From the NCBI GenBank assembly GCA_024278055.1, contig JAJRTY010000167.1, forward strand, positions 30,990 through 94,989: 64,000 nt of DNA, written 5' to 3'. Position numbers and translations under genes: made by a program. Positions within the stretch are counted from its first letter, which is position 1; each line of letters opens with the position of its first letter. A model generated the notes under the pieces. The model was given only the letters and a program-made list of their open reading frames with translations, made no database searches and had not been told where the DNA came from. Source of the stretch: Alphaproteobacteria bacterium (lineage in GTDB: Bacteria > Pseudomonadota > Alphaproteobacteria > Rhizobiales > JAJFHR01). Shown here piece after piece: positions 41,893 through 51,407 of this stretch.

Positions 41893-42935
41893 CCTCGGCG
41901 CTGAAAACCTGTGCCCCCGGCGTTCATACAAGTGTTCAGGATTTTGGCCGCACCGGATATCGCCACCTCGGTGTACCAACATCGGGCGCGCTGTGTCGAA
42001 GCGATCTCAGGCTGGTCAACCGGCTGGTCGGCAATTGCGCCAACACTGCGGGACTGGAAATCATATTTCAGGGACCGGCCTTCGAAGTCCTTGCCGACAG
42101 CATGCGAATTGCGCTCAGTGGTACCGGTGGCACAATTCAGGTATCAGGCATGCCTGCAACCACTTTTCCCGCGTGGCAAAGTGTGCGCCTTGTGCGGGGA
42201 CAAAAATTTAAAATCACCATCGCCCCCGATCTCGCCTGTTGTTATCTCGCCATCGAAGGTGGTTTTGATTTAGCCCCTGTCATGGGCTCCCTGTCCACCT
42301 ACACCCGCGCAGCCTTCGGCGGCTACCGGGGCAGAATTCTGGCGGCAGGCGATGAAATTCCACTTGGGTTAAATTCCGTCGACGATAGCGGGGAACAGAC
42401 TTTTGCCACCCTACCTGATCCGGCCAAAGACGCCCCTGTTCGCATTACCTGGGGCCAACAGGTGGAATATTTCACAACTGCCGGTCGTGCAGCATTTATC
42501 TCCCGGGAATATACTATTCTGCCAGCATCAGACCGGATGGGGTATCGTCTGTCCGGTGCCACGCTCGAACATAAATACAGCTTCAATATTGTCTCGGACG
42601 CAACCTGCGTTGGCACCATTCAGGTTCCCGGAGATGGTGCGCCTATTATTCTGCTGGCGGATTGCCAGACCACCGGCGGATATCCCAAAATAGCAACGGT
42701 AATTTCCAGTGATATTGAAGTGCTGGCGCGTCGGCCACCGGGCAGCAAGGTGCGCTTTTCAGCGGTGAGCGTGAGTGACGCCGAAACCATTGCCCGTGAT
42801 CATGAAGCAGCCATTGGCACAATCGAGAACAGCCTGATATCCCTGTCACATAGTTCCGGCCTTGATGTTGATGCGCTGTACGAAGCCAACCTGATCAGTG
42901 GCATGTTCGATGCCGAAAACCCGCAATCGGACTAA
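41889..42935 (+). CDS. pxpC: 5-oxoprolinase subunit PxpC / biotin-dependent carboxyltransferase family
   Basis: CAPGVHTSVQDFGRTGYRHLGVPTSGA, DRMGYRLSGATLEH, ILLADCQTTGGYPKIATVI; ATGA overlap with pxpB. Confidence 0.93.
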   Translation: MTSALKTCAPGVHTSVQDFGRTGYRHLGVPTSGALCRSDLRLVNRLVGNCANTAGLEIIFQGPAFEVLADSMRIALSGTGGTIQVSGMPATTFPAWQSVRLVRGQKFKITIAPDLACCYLAIEGGFDLAPVMGSLSTYTRAAFGGYRGRILAAGDEIPLGLNSVDDSGEQTFATLPDPAKDAPVRITWGQQVEYFTTAGRAAFISREYTILPASDRMGYRLSGATLEHKYSFNIVSDATCVGTIQVPGDGAPIILLADCQTTGGYPKIATVISSDIEVLARRPPGSKVRFSAVSVSDAETIARDHEAAIGTIENSLISLSHSSGLDVDALYEANLISGMFDAENPQSD

Positions 42936-43065
42936 AAATTCTCAACCCGCTGATCATGGTCATTTGCGCCCGTTAAACATCTCGCCAAGAAATACCCCCA
43001 TAGCGGGCATCGCTGTGTATATTCCCGTTTAACAGTTTAACGCTCCAATTTCTCAAAGAACTAAT

Positions 43066-43686
43066 ATGACCACATGCACAATCGGCTTGCTCGTCTTTGA
43101 CGATGTAGATGAACTTGACTTCATCGGCCCCCTGGAAGTCTTCAACACGATGGACGACATTGCCGCAAAAACCGGCATCGGCTCAGCCAATAAAACCCTG
43201 TTCATTTCTCTGAGTGGCAAAGATATTATTGGCACTAAAGGCCTGCGCATTGCAGTGGATTACGCGCTTTTTGATGCCCCTCAACTTGATGTTCTGTGCG
43301 TTCCTGGCGGCCGCGGCTTAAGTCGCAAAATTCACAACAGGGAACTGCTGGACTGGATTGCCTCCAAAGCACCGGAATGCACCTGGATTGCCGGATTAAA
43401 TGCCGGTGTCAATCTCCTATCGGCAGCTGGACTGACCGGCAACAAAAAGCTTGCAACCCATTGGTTCGCCCAACACGATTTCGCTCAAGCAGGCTTCAGG
43501 AACGACAAAAATGCCCACCCGGCTTATGTTCGCGACGGCAATCTTCTCACCTCTACCGGCGTTTCCTCCGGCATAGACATGAGCCTGTGGCTGATTGGAC
43601 GATTGCATTCAATACCGCTTGCCCTCGCCACCCAAAAAGCCATAAATCATCAACGCCAACCGGCCAATATCGCCCTTGTTCAATGA
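43066..43686 (+). CDS. DJ-1/PfpI family protein lacking the nucleophile-elbow cysteine
   Basis: DELDFIGPLEVFNTM, LDVLCVPGGRG; elbow reads AGLNAGVNLL where paralog 44761-45372 reads TSVCTGSFIL. Confidence 0.85.
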   Translation: MTTCTIGLLVFDDVDELDFIGPLEVFNTMDDIAAKTGIGSANKTLFISLSGKDIIGTKGLRIAVDYALFDAPQLDVLCVPGGRGLSRKIHNRELLDWIASKAPECTWIAGLNAGVNLLSAAGLTGNKKLATHWFAQHDFAQAGFRNDKNAHPAYVRDGNLLTSTGVSSGIDMSLWLIGRLHSIPLALATQKAINHQRQPANIALVQ

Positions 43687-43759
43687 TTCAAATTTATATG
43701 GCCGAAATAATGGGGTATTTGTCATTTAAGCCACAGGTCATTTGGGTTATGAATAAATT

Positions 43760-44764
43760 ATGGCTGAAATCGCACCCAATCATCGCAAGGTTTTCTTTGT
43801 AATCTTTCCCGATTATCAGGTGATTGACGTCGCCGGACCGATGGAGGCATTCGGCAAGGCTAACGATTATGCTGGCGATTATGCCATAAGCCTGCTGGCA
43901 AAACAGGCCGGTCCGATACAATCAAGCGGTCCGGTAACCCTGGTTGCCGACAGGTCATATCTGGAGGTAACTGAGCCGGACCTGCTGGATCTCGACACAC
44001 TTATTGTCTGTGGTGGCGAAGGGGCAAATCGCGCCCTCACCGACAAGCATCTCATCGATTTCATCACCTGCGCTTCTCAACAGGCCAGAAGAGTGGTTTC
44101 AATCTGCACCGGCGCGCTTATTCTGGCGCAAGCAGGATTACTCGATGGGCGGCGCGCTACAACCCATTGGGACAGCGTCGATCTATTGGCCCGGAACTAT
44201 CCTGAAATCAAAGTTGAAAGCGATCCTATTTATGTTTGTGACGGCAAGTACTGGACGTCCGCCGGAGTTACAGCGGGAATTGATTTAAGCCTCGCCCTGA
44301 TTGAAAAAGACTTGGGCGCGCAAACAGCACTGGCGATCGCGCGGCGACTGGTCGTCTATATGATGCGCCCGGGAGGTCAGTCACAATTTTCCGCTCAGCT
44401 GAAATTCCAGCGCCCCAAACAAAATCGCCTGTCATCACTGATCGAATGGATTGAGCTCAACCCGGCGCAAGATCTGGGCATCACCGCACTGGCGGCGCGC
44501 TGTGCCATGTCCGAGCGCCACTTTGCTCGCTGCTTCGCTGAAGAAGTCGGCATTACCCCGGCCAGATTTGTTGAACAATCCCGGCTTGAACAGGCCCGTC
44601 GCCTGCTTGAGCAGACAGATGAAACCATCGAACGCATAGCTCATGATTGCGGCTTTGGCTCGACAGAGATTTTACGACGCACATTCCAGCGTCATCTTCA
44701 TCTTGCCCCTTCTGATTATCGCCACCGTTTTGGCACGTCTTTAAGAAAAGGAATTTCAACATGA
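43760..44764 (+). CDS. GlxA family transcriptional regulator (DJ-1/PfpI domain plus AraC HTH)
   Basis: VVSICTGALILAQAGLLDGRRATTHW followed by AraC domain ARCAMSERHFARCFAEEVGITPARFVEQSRLEQARRLLEQ. Confidence 0.92.
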   Translation: MAEIAPNHRKVFFVIFPDYQVIDVAGPMEAFGKANDYAGDYAISLLAKQAGPIQSSGPVTLVADRSYLEVTEPDLLDLDTLIVCGGEGANRALTDKHLIDFITCASQQARRVVSICTGALILAQAGLLDGRRATTHWDSVDLLARNYPEIKVESDPIYVCDGKYWTSAGVTAGIDLSLALIEKDLGAQTALAIARRLVVYMMRPGGQSQFSAQLKFQRPKQNRLSSLIEWIELNPAQDLGITALAARCAMSERHFARCFAEEVGITPARFVEQSRLEQARRLLEQTDETIERIAHDCGFGSTEILRRTFQRHLHLAPSDYRHRFGTSLRKGIST

Positions 44765-45372
44765 CAACTCAAACCATCGGCCTGCTCCTCTTTGACCGGG
44801 CGGAAGAACTCGACTTTGTCGGCCCTTTCGAGGTTTTCACCATGTTCAGCGAAGTTGCCAGAAAACAAGGGCTTGATGTCAAAAATAATGTGGTGCTGAT
44901 TTCCCAAACCGGAAAAGACATCACCGGCGCCAAAGGCATGCGTATTGGCATTGATTGTGCCATTGATAATGCGCCGAAACTCGATGTTCTGTGCATTCCC
45001 GGCGGTAATGGCACGCGCACTGAAATCCGCAATCAGAGGCTTCTCGACTGGGTGGCGCAGACAGCTGCGCAATGCTCCTGGGTCACAAGCGTCTGCACCG
45101 GCTCATTTATTCTGGCTGCAGCAGGTCTGACTGAAGGTAAAAACATCACCACCCATTGGGCGGCGACAGAAGAGTTCTTTGAACTCGGCCTTAAAGGCAA
45201 CATGCACAAAAATGTACGCTATATTGACGATGGCAATCTGGTTACCTCGGCAGGCGTTTCCGCCGGTATCGATATGGCCCTGTGGCTCACCGGTCAGATG
45301 TATTCGATTGAACTGGCCCGGGCAACTCAGCGCGCCATGGAATATGATCCCGCCCCGCCTTACGCCGAATAA
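44761..45372 (+). CDS. DJ-1/PfpI family protein (isocyanide hydratase-like)
   Basis: EELDFVGPFEVFTMFSE, DVLCIPGGNGTRTEI, SVCTGSFILAAAGLTEGKNITTHW; ATGA overlap with the preceding regulator. Confidence 0.85.
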   Translation: MTTQTIGLLLFDRAEELDFVGPFEVFTMFSEVARKQGLDVKNNVVLISQTGKDITGAKGMRIGIDCAIDNAPKLDVLCIPGGNGTRTEIRNQRLLDWVAQTAAQCSWVTSVCTGSFILAAAGLTEGKNITTHWAATEEFFELGLKGNMHKNVRYIDDGNLVTSAGVSAGIDMALWLTGQMYSIELARATQRAMEYDPAPPYAE

Positions 45373-46860
45373 TCAAAAATAGCGGTTGAGGCGCAGGGTT
45401 ATGAGATCATCTTTGCGAAAACCCGCGGCCACATCATTGTCGGGTATAAACAGTGAAAACCGCGCCTCCAACTCTATTTTCCAACTGTCACCGATGCGCC
45501 GCTCAGCCTCCATCGAGACAAAACTCGCACCGGTTTCAACATCCACAATCATACCGATCAGCGAGGTTGTGTCCTGCTCATCGTTAAGCGCAAGGCGGGC
45601 GCCGGCGAAAATATCATTGTCGGCGAATGTGCCTGGAGCATCGCTACTGTCACGCCCGTCATATTGATATTCCAGCAGCAGGCCAAGATCGGCCTGACTT
45701 TCAAAAATCTGGTACTCGGTATATTCAAATCCGCCAACGGCCGCATAGAACCTTTTGCCGTGACCCTGGCGTGAAATCGCCTCGAACTTCCACAACCATG
45801 CGTCTTTGGTATATTGAACATCAAGACCGGCCTGATTGATAATATCATAACGCGGGATCAACACCGGCTGGCCACCGGCACCCGTCCCCAACAACAGGCG
45901 CGGCTCGCGGCTGGTGCCATAAAAATGCGACACCCCCACATCCCAGGCCCCTAAAGTCCTGGACCAGCGCGCGGCAAAATCGACCCGCGACTTACCCGCA
46001 CCTGACTGAAAGCTGGGATTGTCATCGGCTATAGGTAAAGGCCCGCGAAAACGGTTGTCATCACCGGGAAATGTGCGTTCGCGAAAACCCGGCAGCACAA
46101 ACAAACTGAGTGCGCCCCATTTACTATCAACATTGAAGTTGACCATCGGCTGGCCCAGTTTGTCCTCATTGTCACCATCAAGAACACTGTCGGACTGATT
46201 GACGATATCCACCAGCTTGCGCGATTCAGTAACCCCCCAGAAAACCTTACTGACCCCCACCAGCACATCCCAACCATTGCCTTGATGAAGAAAACTCAAT
46301 TCACGAATATCGAAATGGCTGCGGTTGTTATCGTCTTTATCCAGCACCAGGTACGGTTTGAAAGTGAAACGGTCTTTGCCACCGTTCCAATTATAGATCA
46401 GTTCCGGCTCAATGATTAAGGCTGGCGAAAAAGTTGATTTTTTCTGATTGGCAAATCCCGGTTTAAAAGGAAAAGTCCTGAGCTCAGCCCCAACTACACC
46501 GGTCAGAGAAAAAGGGTCTTCAGGCTTGCCTGGCTCAAGGCTATCTGCATCTGACGCTTCATCATCATCATCCCATTCAACACTCAGATCATCTTCGGAA
46601 TTGCTGGCCGTATCGGTGGCAGCAGGCTTTTCAATATCTTCAATCTCGCCCCATTCCTCATCCACAAACACATCGTCGTCATCCAGTTCAATGGCCGTTG
46701 TCACCTCAGGTTCTGCTGGGGGGTTTGCAGAACCTGAGGTGTCCGCGCGGGGTGGGCGCGGGGTGGTCGAAGATGTATCCTGACCATAGGCAGCCGAGAC
46801 AAAGCCACCTGCCATCAGCCAAAACCCGGCCAAGCCAAACCAGAAAGATCGTGGCACCAC
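45373..46860 (-). CDS. predicted outer-membrane beta-barrel protein with acidic N-terminal segment
   Basis: Signal peptide, Asp/Glu-rich segment, then repeated aromatic/amphipathic strands ending in terminal aromatic (LRLNRYF). Confidence 0.7.
   Translation of the reverse strand: MVPRSFWFGLAGFWLMAGGFVSAAYGQDTSSTTPRPPRADTSGSANPPAEPEVTTAIELDDDDVFVDEEWGEIEDIEKPAATDTASNSEDDLSVEWDDDDEASDADSLEPGKPEDPFSLTGVVGAELRTFPFKPGFANQKKSTFSPALIIEPELIYNWNGGKDRFTFKPYLVLDKDDNNRSHFDIRELSFLHQGNGWDVLVGVSKVFWGVTESRKLVDIVNQSDSVLDGDNEDKLGQPMVNFNVDSKWGALSLFVLPGFRERTFPGDDNRFRGPLPIADDNPSFQSGAGKSRVDFAARWSRTLGAWDVGVSHFYGTSREPRLLLGTGAGGQPVLIPRYDIINQAGLDVQYTKDAWLWKFEAISRQGHGKRFYAAVGGFEYTEYQIFESQADLGLLLEYQYDGRDSSDAPGTFADNDIFAGARLALNDEQDTTSLIGMIVDVETGASFVSMEAERRIGDSWKIELEARFSLFIPDNDVAAGFRKDDLITLRLNRYF
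46702..46741. repeat. perfect 15-bp inverted repeat inside the beta-barrel CDS
   Basis: CACCTCAGGTTCTGC-TGGGGGGTTT-GCAGAACCTGAGGTG. Confidence 0.9.
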
Positions 46861-46869
46861 TGATATCCT

Positions 46870-47670
46870 CTAACGCGCTCTTTTAAGCTTGGCAGGCGTA
46901 AAATCGCTCTCTACCAGACCGGACTTAAACTTGTAATTACTAAAGGTCAAAGTGGTGCTTTTGCCAGTTTGATGGTTTTTCATTTGCATTTTCAACGCCC
47001 GCCAATGCTTGTCCAGATACCGACGGTATTTATTGAGTTTCAGGGTTTTGAGCAGGGATTTTTTGCGGTCATAATAATCCACCCGCAAGATCCGGTATTC
47101 CTTCTGGTCAATCCAGACAACCTGCTTGGTATAGCCGGAGTTTTTGTAAGTTGGATAACGCTCGGTCTTAAAGCATGTCAGCTTGCCGCATTTTACATCC
47201 TTGATCCATTTGTAGGTATAGCGCTCAACCTCATTACTCAAAAGATCCTCATAAGCAAATTCGCTGCCGACAAACGGGCCCGATTTATTACTGGATGAAA
47301 TTCTTTTCACCCGTTTGATAGCCGGTAAAAAAAGCCACTGATCATCGGGTTCCAGTATTTTTGTGTGCGACAGTAATGCCGTTCCCCTGATGTCACCGGG
47401 GCGGTCGAATACCGTCATGCTGCGATCACCAAGGCCGGGGGCATTGACTTCAAACGACAGGGTTCTGAGCTCACGGGTACTGGATTGACCCTGGCGGTTT
47501 TTCAAAACCATTTTCAAGGTCGCCGTACTATCGCCCCACCCCAGATCGCGGCGATCGACTTCCCTGGCAATTTCCAGTCCCTTTTGCTGGGCTGATTGAG
47601 CAAGAACCTGTGTGTTTGTCACCACCACCAATGTGCCGGCAAGAATAAGGAGACCAGATAATTTTTTCAT
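46870..47670 (-). CDS. outer membrane lipoprotein-sorting family protein (LolA-like fold)
   Basis: Signal peptide MKKLSGLLILAGTLVVVTNTQVLA; DRPGDIRGTALLSHTKILEPDDQWLFLPAIKRVKRISSSNKSGPFVGSEFAYEDL. Confidence 0.85.
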   Translation of the reverse strand: MKKLSGLLILAGTLVVVTNTQVLAQSAQQKGLEIAREVDRRDLGWGDSTATLKMVLKNRQGQSSTRELRTLSFEVNAPGLGDRSMTVFDRPGDIRGTALLSHTKILEPDDQWLFLPAIKRVKRISSSNKSGPFVGSEFAYEDLLSNEVERYTYKWIKDVKCGKLTCFKTERYPTYKNSGYTKQVVWIDQKEYRILRVDYYDRKKSLLKTLKLNKYRRYLDKHWRALKMQMKNHQTGKSTTLTFSNYKFKSGLVESDFTPAKLKRAR

Positions 47671-47695
47671 AAGATGTATGTTCCGTTTTTCTAAT

Positions 47696-50041
47696 TCAGG
47701 CCGACTGCGGTTGCGCGTCAGGGCTTTGTTTTGTGGTTTTCTTCTTCTTGCCATCGACCATCAACAGAATTGTCGGCAGCAATAAAAAGTCTGCAATCAG
47801 GGCCATGGTAATAGCAATTGCTGTCAGCATTCCCATATCGCCGTTGATTTTGAAGGTGGAGAAGGACAAGACAGAAAAGCCGACAATCAAAATAGCCGAA
47901 GTCACCCACAATGCCTGTCCAACCGTGGAAAAAGCGTAGCGAATGGCCCCTTCGGCATCAAGGCCTCTGGTGCGGCGTGCGCGCATGTATTTACTGAGGA
48001 AATGCACGGTTGCATCAACCACAATGCCAAGACTTGTGGCCGTGGTAACGGCAGATGCCAGCCCCACCTGGCCGACAAAAATCGACCAGATACCATAGGC
48101 CATGGCGGCGGGAACAAGGTTTGGTATCAGGCTGACCAGCCCGTGCTTGAAGCTTTTCAAAGCCAGCATCAAGGTCGCGCTGATCAAAAGAAAGGCAATC
48201 AGGGTGCCGCCCAGCATACCTTCAATATTTCGCTTGGAAATATTGGCAAACATCACGAAGGTGCTTGCGGGCTCTGTTTTGGCCACACTGGGAAAGTTTT
48301 TGTTAAGCCAGGCTTGCGCGTCCTCTGCGAAATTGCGCAATTCAACCGTCGTAATATCTTTCAAGGTAACAATAAGACGCATCGATGATTTATCCACGTT
48401 AATCTGATTGTTGAGATCAAGCCCATAGGGCAGAGACATTTCAAACAAAAGCAGGTACTGCGCCGCAAGGTTGCGGCTGTCCGGCAGCTTGTAAAAACTC
48501 GGATCATCACCATTCATGTTTTTATTCAGACGTTTGAAAACATCCGTCAGGCTCGCCACGTGGGTTACCGCATTTTGCGCCCGCAACCATTGTGTGAATC
48601 TGTCAACCCGGCTGAGAAACTCAGGATCGGAAATACCGCCATTTTCCTCTGCCTGCAGGGACCAGTTGATCTGGTACATGCCGGGCAGGTTTTTATTGGC
48701 AAATTCCGTATCACTTCTAAACGTCAGGCTTTCGTCAAAATAGCGCACGAACTGGTCATTCAGTTCTATTCTCGGGATCATGACAATCAGGCCAAGAACG
48801 ATCGCCGTCATAGTGAAAAAGACGGGCCTGCGACGGGCAATGACAAAATCGGCAAGCCGGTCCATAGCACTTGTTTTGCTCTGCGCTTTCTGCTTAACCC
48901 GCACCGGCAACACTGCCATTATTGCCGGCAATAACGTAATGGAATAAAGCCAGGCAGCGCCAACACCCATGGCCGTAATATTACCAAAATCCCTGAACGG
49001 CGGTGCATCGGAAAAATTAAGGCTCATGAAGCCGATAATGGTGGTGAGACTGGTGAGAAAAATCGGCCCGAAATTAACCCGCAGGCTTTCAACAAGAGCA
49101 TTTTGTTTACTCTCACCCTGCTGCATCTGCTTGAACATTGTAATGAGGATGTGAATCGAATCCGCTATCGCCAGGGTAAGGATAATAGTCGGTGCCGTTA
49201 ATGATACCGGCGTCAGCTTCATCCCCAGCCATCCGGCAATTCCCATGGCGGTAACCGCTGAAAATGCAATAACAATCAAGGTGGAAAACGTGCCGCTGAA
49301 AGACCGCAGCAACGCAATCATAACCAACAGCAAAATCCCGTACATCAGGGGCACCAGAGTTGCGGCATCGCGTTCGCCCGAGGTAGCAAAGGCATTGTCC
49401 AGCGGTGTCGTTCCCGTCAAAGCCACCCGGGCATCGGGATTTTCTGCCAGGAAGGCATCGGCAAGTTTTCTCGCAGCACTCATGATTTGAGCATTCTGGG
49501 TATTATCTTCGCCCAACAGCGTCAAAGTAACATTGACACTGAGCGTTGATGAATCCGGTGTGATAATTCGATTGAGCAGCAATGGTTCATCCAGAACCAC
49601 AGCTTTTACAGCGGCTATTTCCTGCTCACTGAGGTTGGGGTCTTCAATCAGGTCCCTGACGGTGAGATCGTCACCATTGGCAAAACTGTATTGAAAGTTG
49701 GTCAGACTGTCCACGCGCGTCGCAAAGGGTATTTTCCAGGCCTCCTGCGTCAACTTGTGTACACTGGCAAGAAATTTAGCTTCAAAAACGGTGCCCTTTG
49801 CCGGCTTGATAATGAAGATGATATTGTCGTCCTGGGTGTAGACTTTCTGCAATTTTTCAAACGCCTGCAATTGCGGATTTTCTTCAGAGAACCAGACGCG
49901 GTAATCCGTCGACATGGTCAAAAACCGCGCACCACTTGCTGCTGCTCCAACCAGGACAATTGACAGCACAATCACCAGCCAGCGCCACCGGATAATTTTT
50001 TGTGCAAAATCAACAACAAATGATTCGTAACGATCGGCCAT
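47696..50041 (-). CDS. RND superfamily (MMPL-type) exporter
   Basis: Two sets of TM helices, LAIADSIHILITMFKQMQQGESKQNALVESL, GIVVDATVHFLSKYMRARR; start at 50041 preferred. Confidence 0.9.
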   Translation of the reverse strand: MADRYESFVVDFAQKIIRWRWLVIVLSIVLVGAAASGARFLTMSTDYRVWFSEENPQLQAFEKLQKVYTQDDNIIFIIKPAKGTVFEAKFLASVHKLTQEAWKIPFATRVDSLTNFQYSFANGDDLTVRDLIEDPNLSEQEIAAVKAVVLDEPLLLNRIITPDSSTLSVNVTLTLLGEDNTQNAQIMSAARKLADAFLAENPDARVALTGTTPLDNAFATSGERDAATLVPLMYGILLLVMIALLRSFSGTFSTLIVIAFSAVTAMGIAGWLGMKLTPVSLTAPTIILTLAIADSIHILITMFKQMQQGESKQNALVESLRVNFGPIFLTSLTTIIGFMSLNFSDAPPFRDFGNITAMGVGAAWLYSITLLPAIMAVLPVRVKQKAQSKTSAMDRLADFVIARRRPVFFTMTAIVLGLIVMIPRIELNDQFVRYFDESLTFRSDTEFANKNLPGMYQINWSLQAEENGGISDPEFLSRVDRFTQWLRAQNAVTHVASLTDVFKRLNKNMNGDDPSFYKLPDSRNLAAQYLLLFEMSLPYGLDLNNQINVDKSSMRLIVTLKDITTVELRNFAEDAQAWLNKNFPSVAKTEPASTFVMFANISKRNIEGMLGGTLIAFLLISATLMLALKSFKHGLVSLIPNLVPAAMAYGIWSIFVGQVGLASAVTTATSLGIVVDATVHFLSKYMRARRTRGLDAEGAIRYAFSTVGQALWVTSAILIVGFSVLSFSTFKINGDMGMLTAIAITMALIADFLLLPTILLMVDGKKKKTTKQSPDAQPQSA

Positions 50042-50101
50042 ACTTTGTCCTTTTAATCGAAGGCAACACCAGATAATAATAAGGAAAGATTGCAAAACTA
50101 A

Positions 50102-50140
50102 ACTACACGGTGTAGTAATATTTGAACTATACGGTTTAGT
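50102..50140. promoter_or_regulatory. two tandem TetR-type operator palindromes
   Basis: ACTACACGGTGTAGT (50102-50116, perfect 7+1+7) and ACTATACGGTTTAGT (50126-50140, one arm mismatch), 24 bp apart, between divergent tetR and RND genes. Confidence 0.75.
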
Positions 50141-50167
50141 CAAGTCCGATACAGTGAAATTTTTCAG

Positions 50168-50806
50168 GTGACTAATTTGGAACCCAAACAAGAAGCATCA
50201 ACGCTTCCAAAAAGTGCCAAAGCCTTGCAAATTATCGAGGCGGCCAGCAAACTGTTCCTGAGCAACGGCTTTGGGTCGGTCTCCATGGATGCGATCGCCA
50301 AACACGCCAACGTGTCAAAACCCACCCTTTACAGCCATTTTCAGGACAAGGAGACACTGTTTTCAGAAATCATGAATGCCATGTGTCAGGATGCAGGCGC
50401 AAGCCAGATGGTGGAGACATTCGAACAGGAAAACAGCTCACCTGAAAACATTCTCAAGGCGATTGGCAGAACAAAACTTGATCTCGTCCTTAACTGGCAG
50501 GGCCTGTCACTGGCCCGCATTGTTTTTGCTGAAACAACACGCTTTCCCAGCCTGGGTGAAACATTTTGGGAAACAGGGCCTAAACAATATTATGATGCTT
50601 TAGAGGCTTATCTGACAAAGCTGGATGCCGAGGGAATTTTAAAGGTGTCCAATCCCGCCAAGGCCGCAATGAATTTTGACGGCATGTTAATGTGGACCTT
50701 CATTTTCCCACTGCTCGCCGGCGTCATTGCCATGCCAACGGAGCGCGAAATCCATGATCATGTAGATGGCATCGTCGCCGACTTCCTGCGCATTCATGCT
50801 CCGTGA
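50168..50806 (+). CDS. TetR/AcrR family regulator
   Basis: IIEAASKLFLSNGFGSVSMDAIAKHANVSKPTLYSHFQDKETLFSEIM. Confidence 0.92.
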   Translation: MTNLEPKQEASTLPKSAKALQIIEAASKLFLSNGFGSVSMDAIAKHANVSKPTLYSHFQDKETLFSEIMNAMCQDAGASQMVETFEQENSSPENILKAIGRTKLDLVLNWQGLSLARIVFAETTRFPSLGETFWETGPKQYYDALEAYLTKLDAEGILKVSNPAKAAMNFDGMLMWTFIFPLLAGVIAMPTEREIHDHVDGIVADFLRIHAP

Positions 50807-50822
50807 ATAGTATCGAAACGCT

Positions 50823-51407
50823 TTAATCCCTGGACACGTCAACGCCATATTCGGCTGAGGCCTGCACAATCCAGTGCCAGAAGCTGTCGGCAAAACCGGC
50901 AAATACGACGAGGTCAAAAGTGGGACTATCATCGATTTTGTGCATCAATACCCCTACTCCGGCCATGGTCGTTTGCGCACAAAATCCTGCACTGGCAACA
51001 CTTGCGTGAAGATCAAGGCGGCATTCTTTGGCCAGCACATCCAAAACCCTTGCACCGCTTATACGAATAACGGCGCGAGAATGGCTTTGTTCAGAGACAT
51101 AGCCGTTTTTGCCAATCTGTTTTTCCAGCAGGCGTTGAAAAGCCCCATCAGCACCTGAACCGGCAAACAACATCCACTGGCCCGGTGACAGGGGCAGCGC
51201 CGTATAGTCCTTATGCCCGGTGGCAACACACGGCTCAGCGGAAATCCCCAGTTTTTTGGCAACAGCCGCTGTCTTGCCTTTTTTTGCAAAGACCTGGGCA
51301 ATGGCCAGTCCGCAACGGTCCTGCAACAAAACACCGGCATTAGAAGTCCCTTTGCCCGCAACAAGACCAAGGTGCAACAAGGGTGTCACGATATCAAAAT
51401 CAGCCAT
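50823..51407 (-). CDS. soxG: sarcosine oxidase subunit gamma
   Basis: Position at end of sox operon; LLEKQIGKNGYVSEQSHSRAVIRISGARVLDVLAKECRLDLH. Confidence 0.85.
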   Translation of the reverse strand: MADFDIVTPLLHLGLVAGKGTSNAGVLLQDRCGLAIAQVFAKKGKTAAVAKKLGISAEPCVATGHKDYTALPLSPGQWMLFAGSGADGAFQRLLEKQIGKNGYVSEQSHSRAVIRISGARVLDVLAKECRLDLHASVASAGFCAQTTMAGVGVLMHKIDDSPTFDLVVFAGFADSFWHWIVQASAEYGVDVSRD

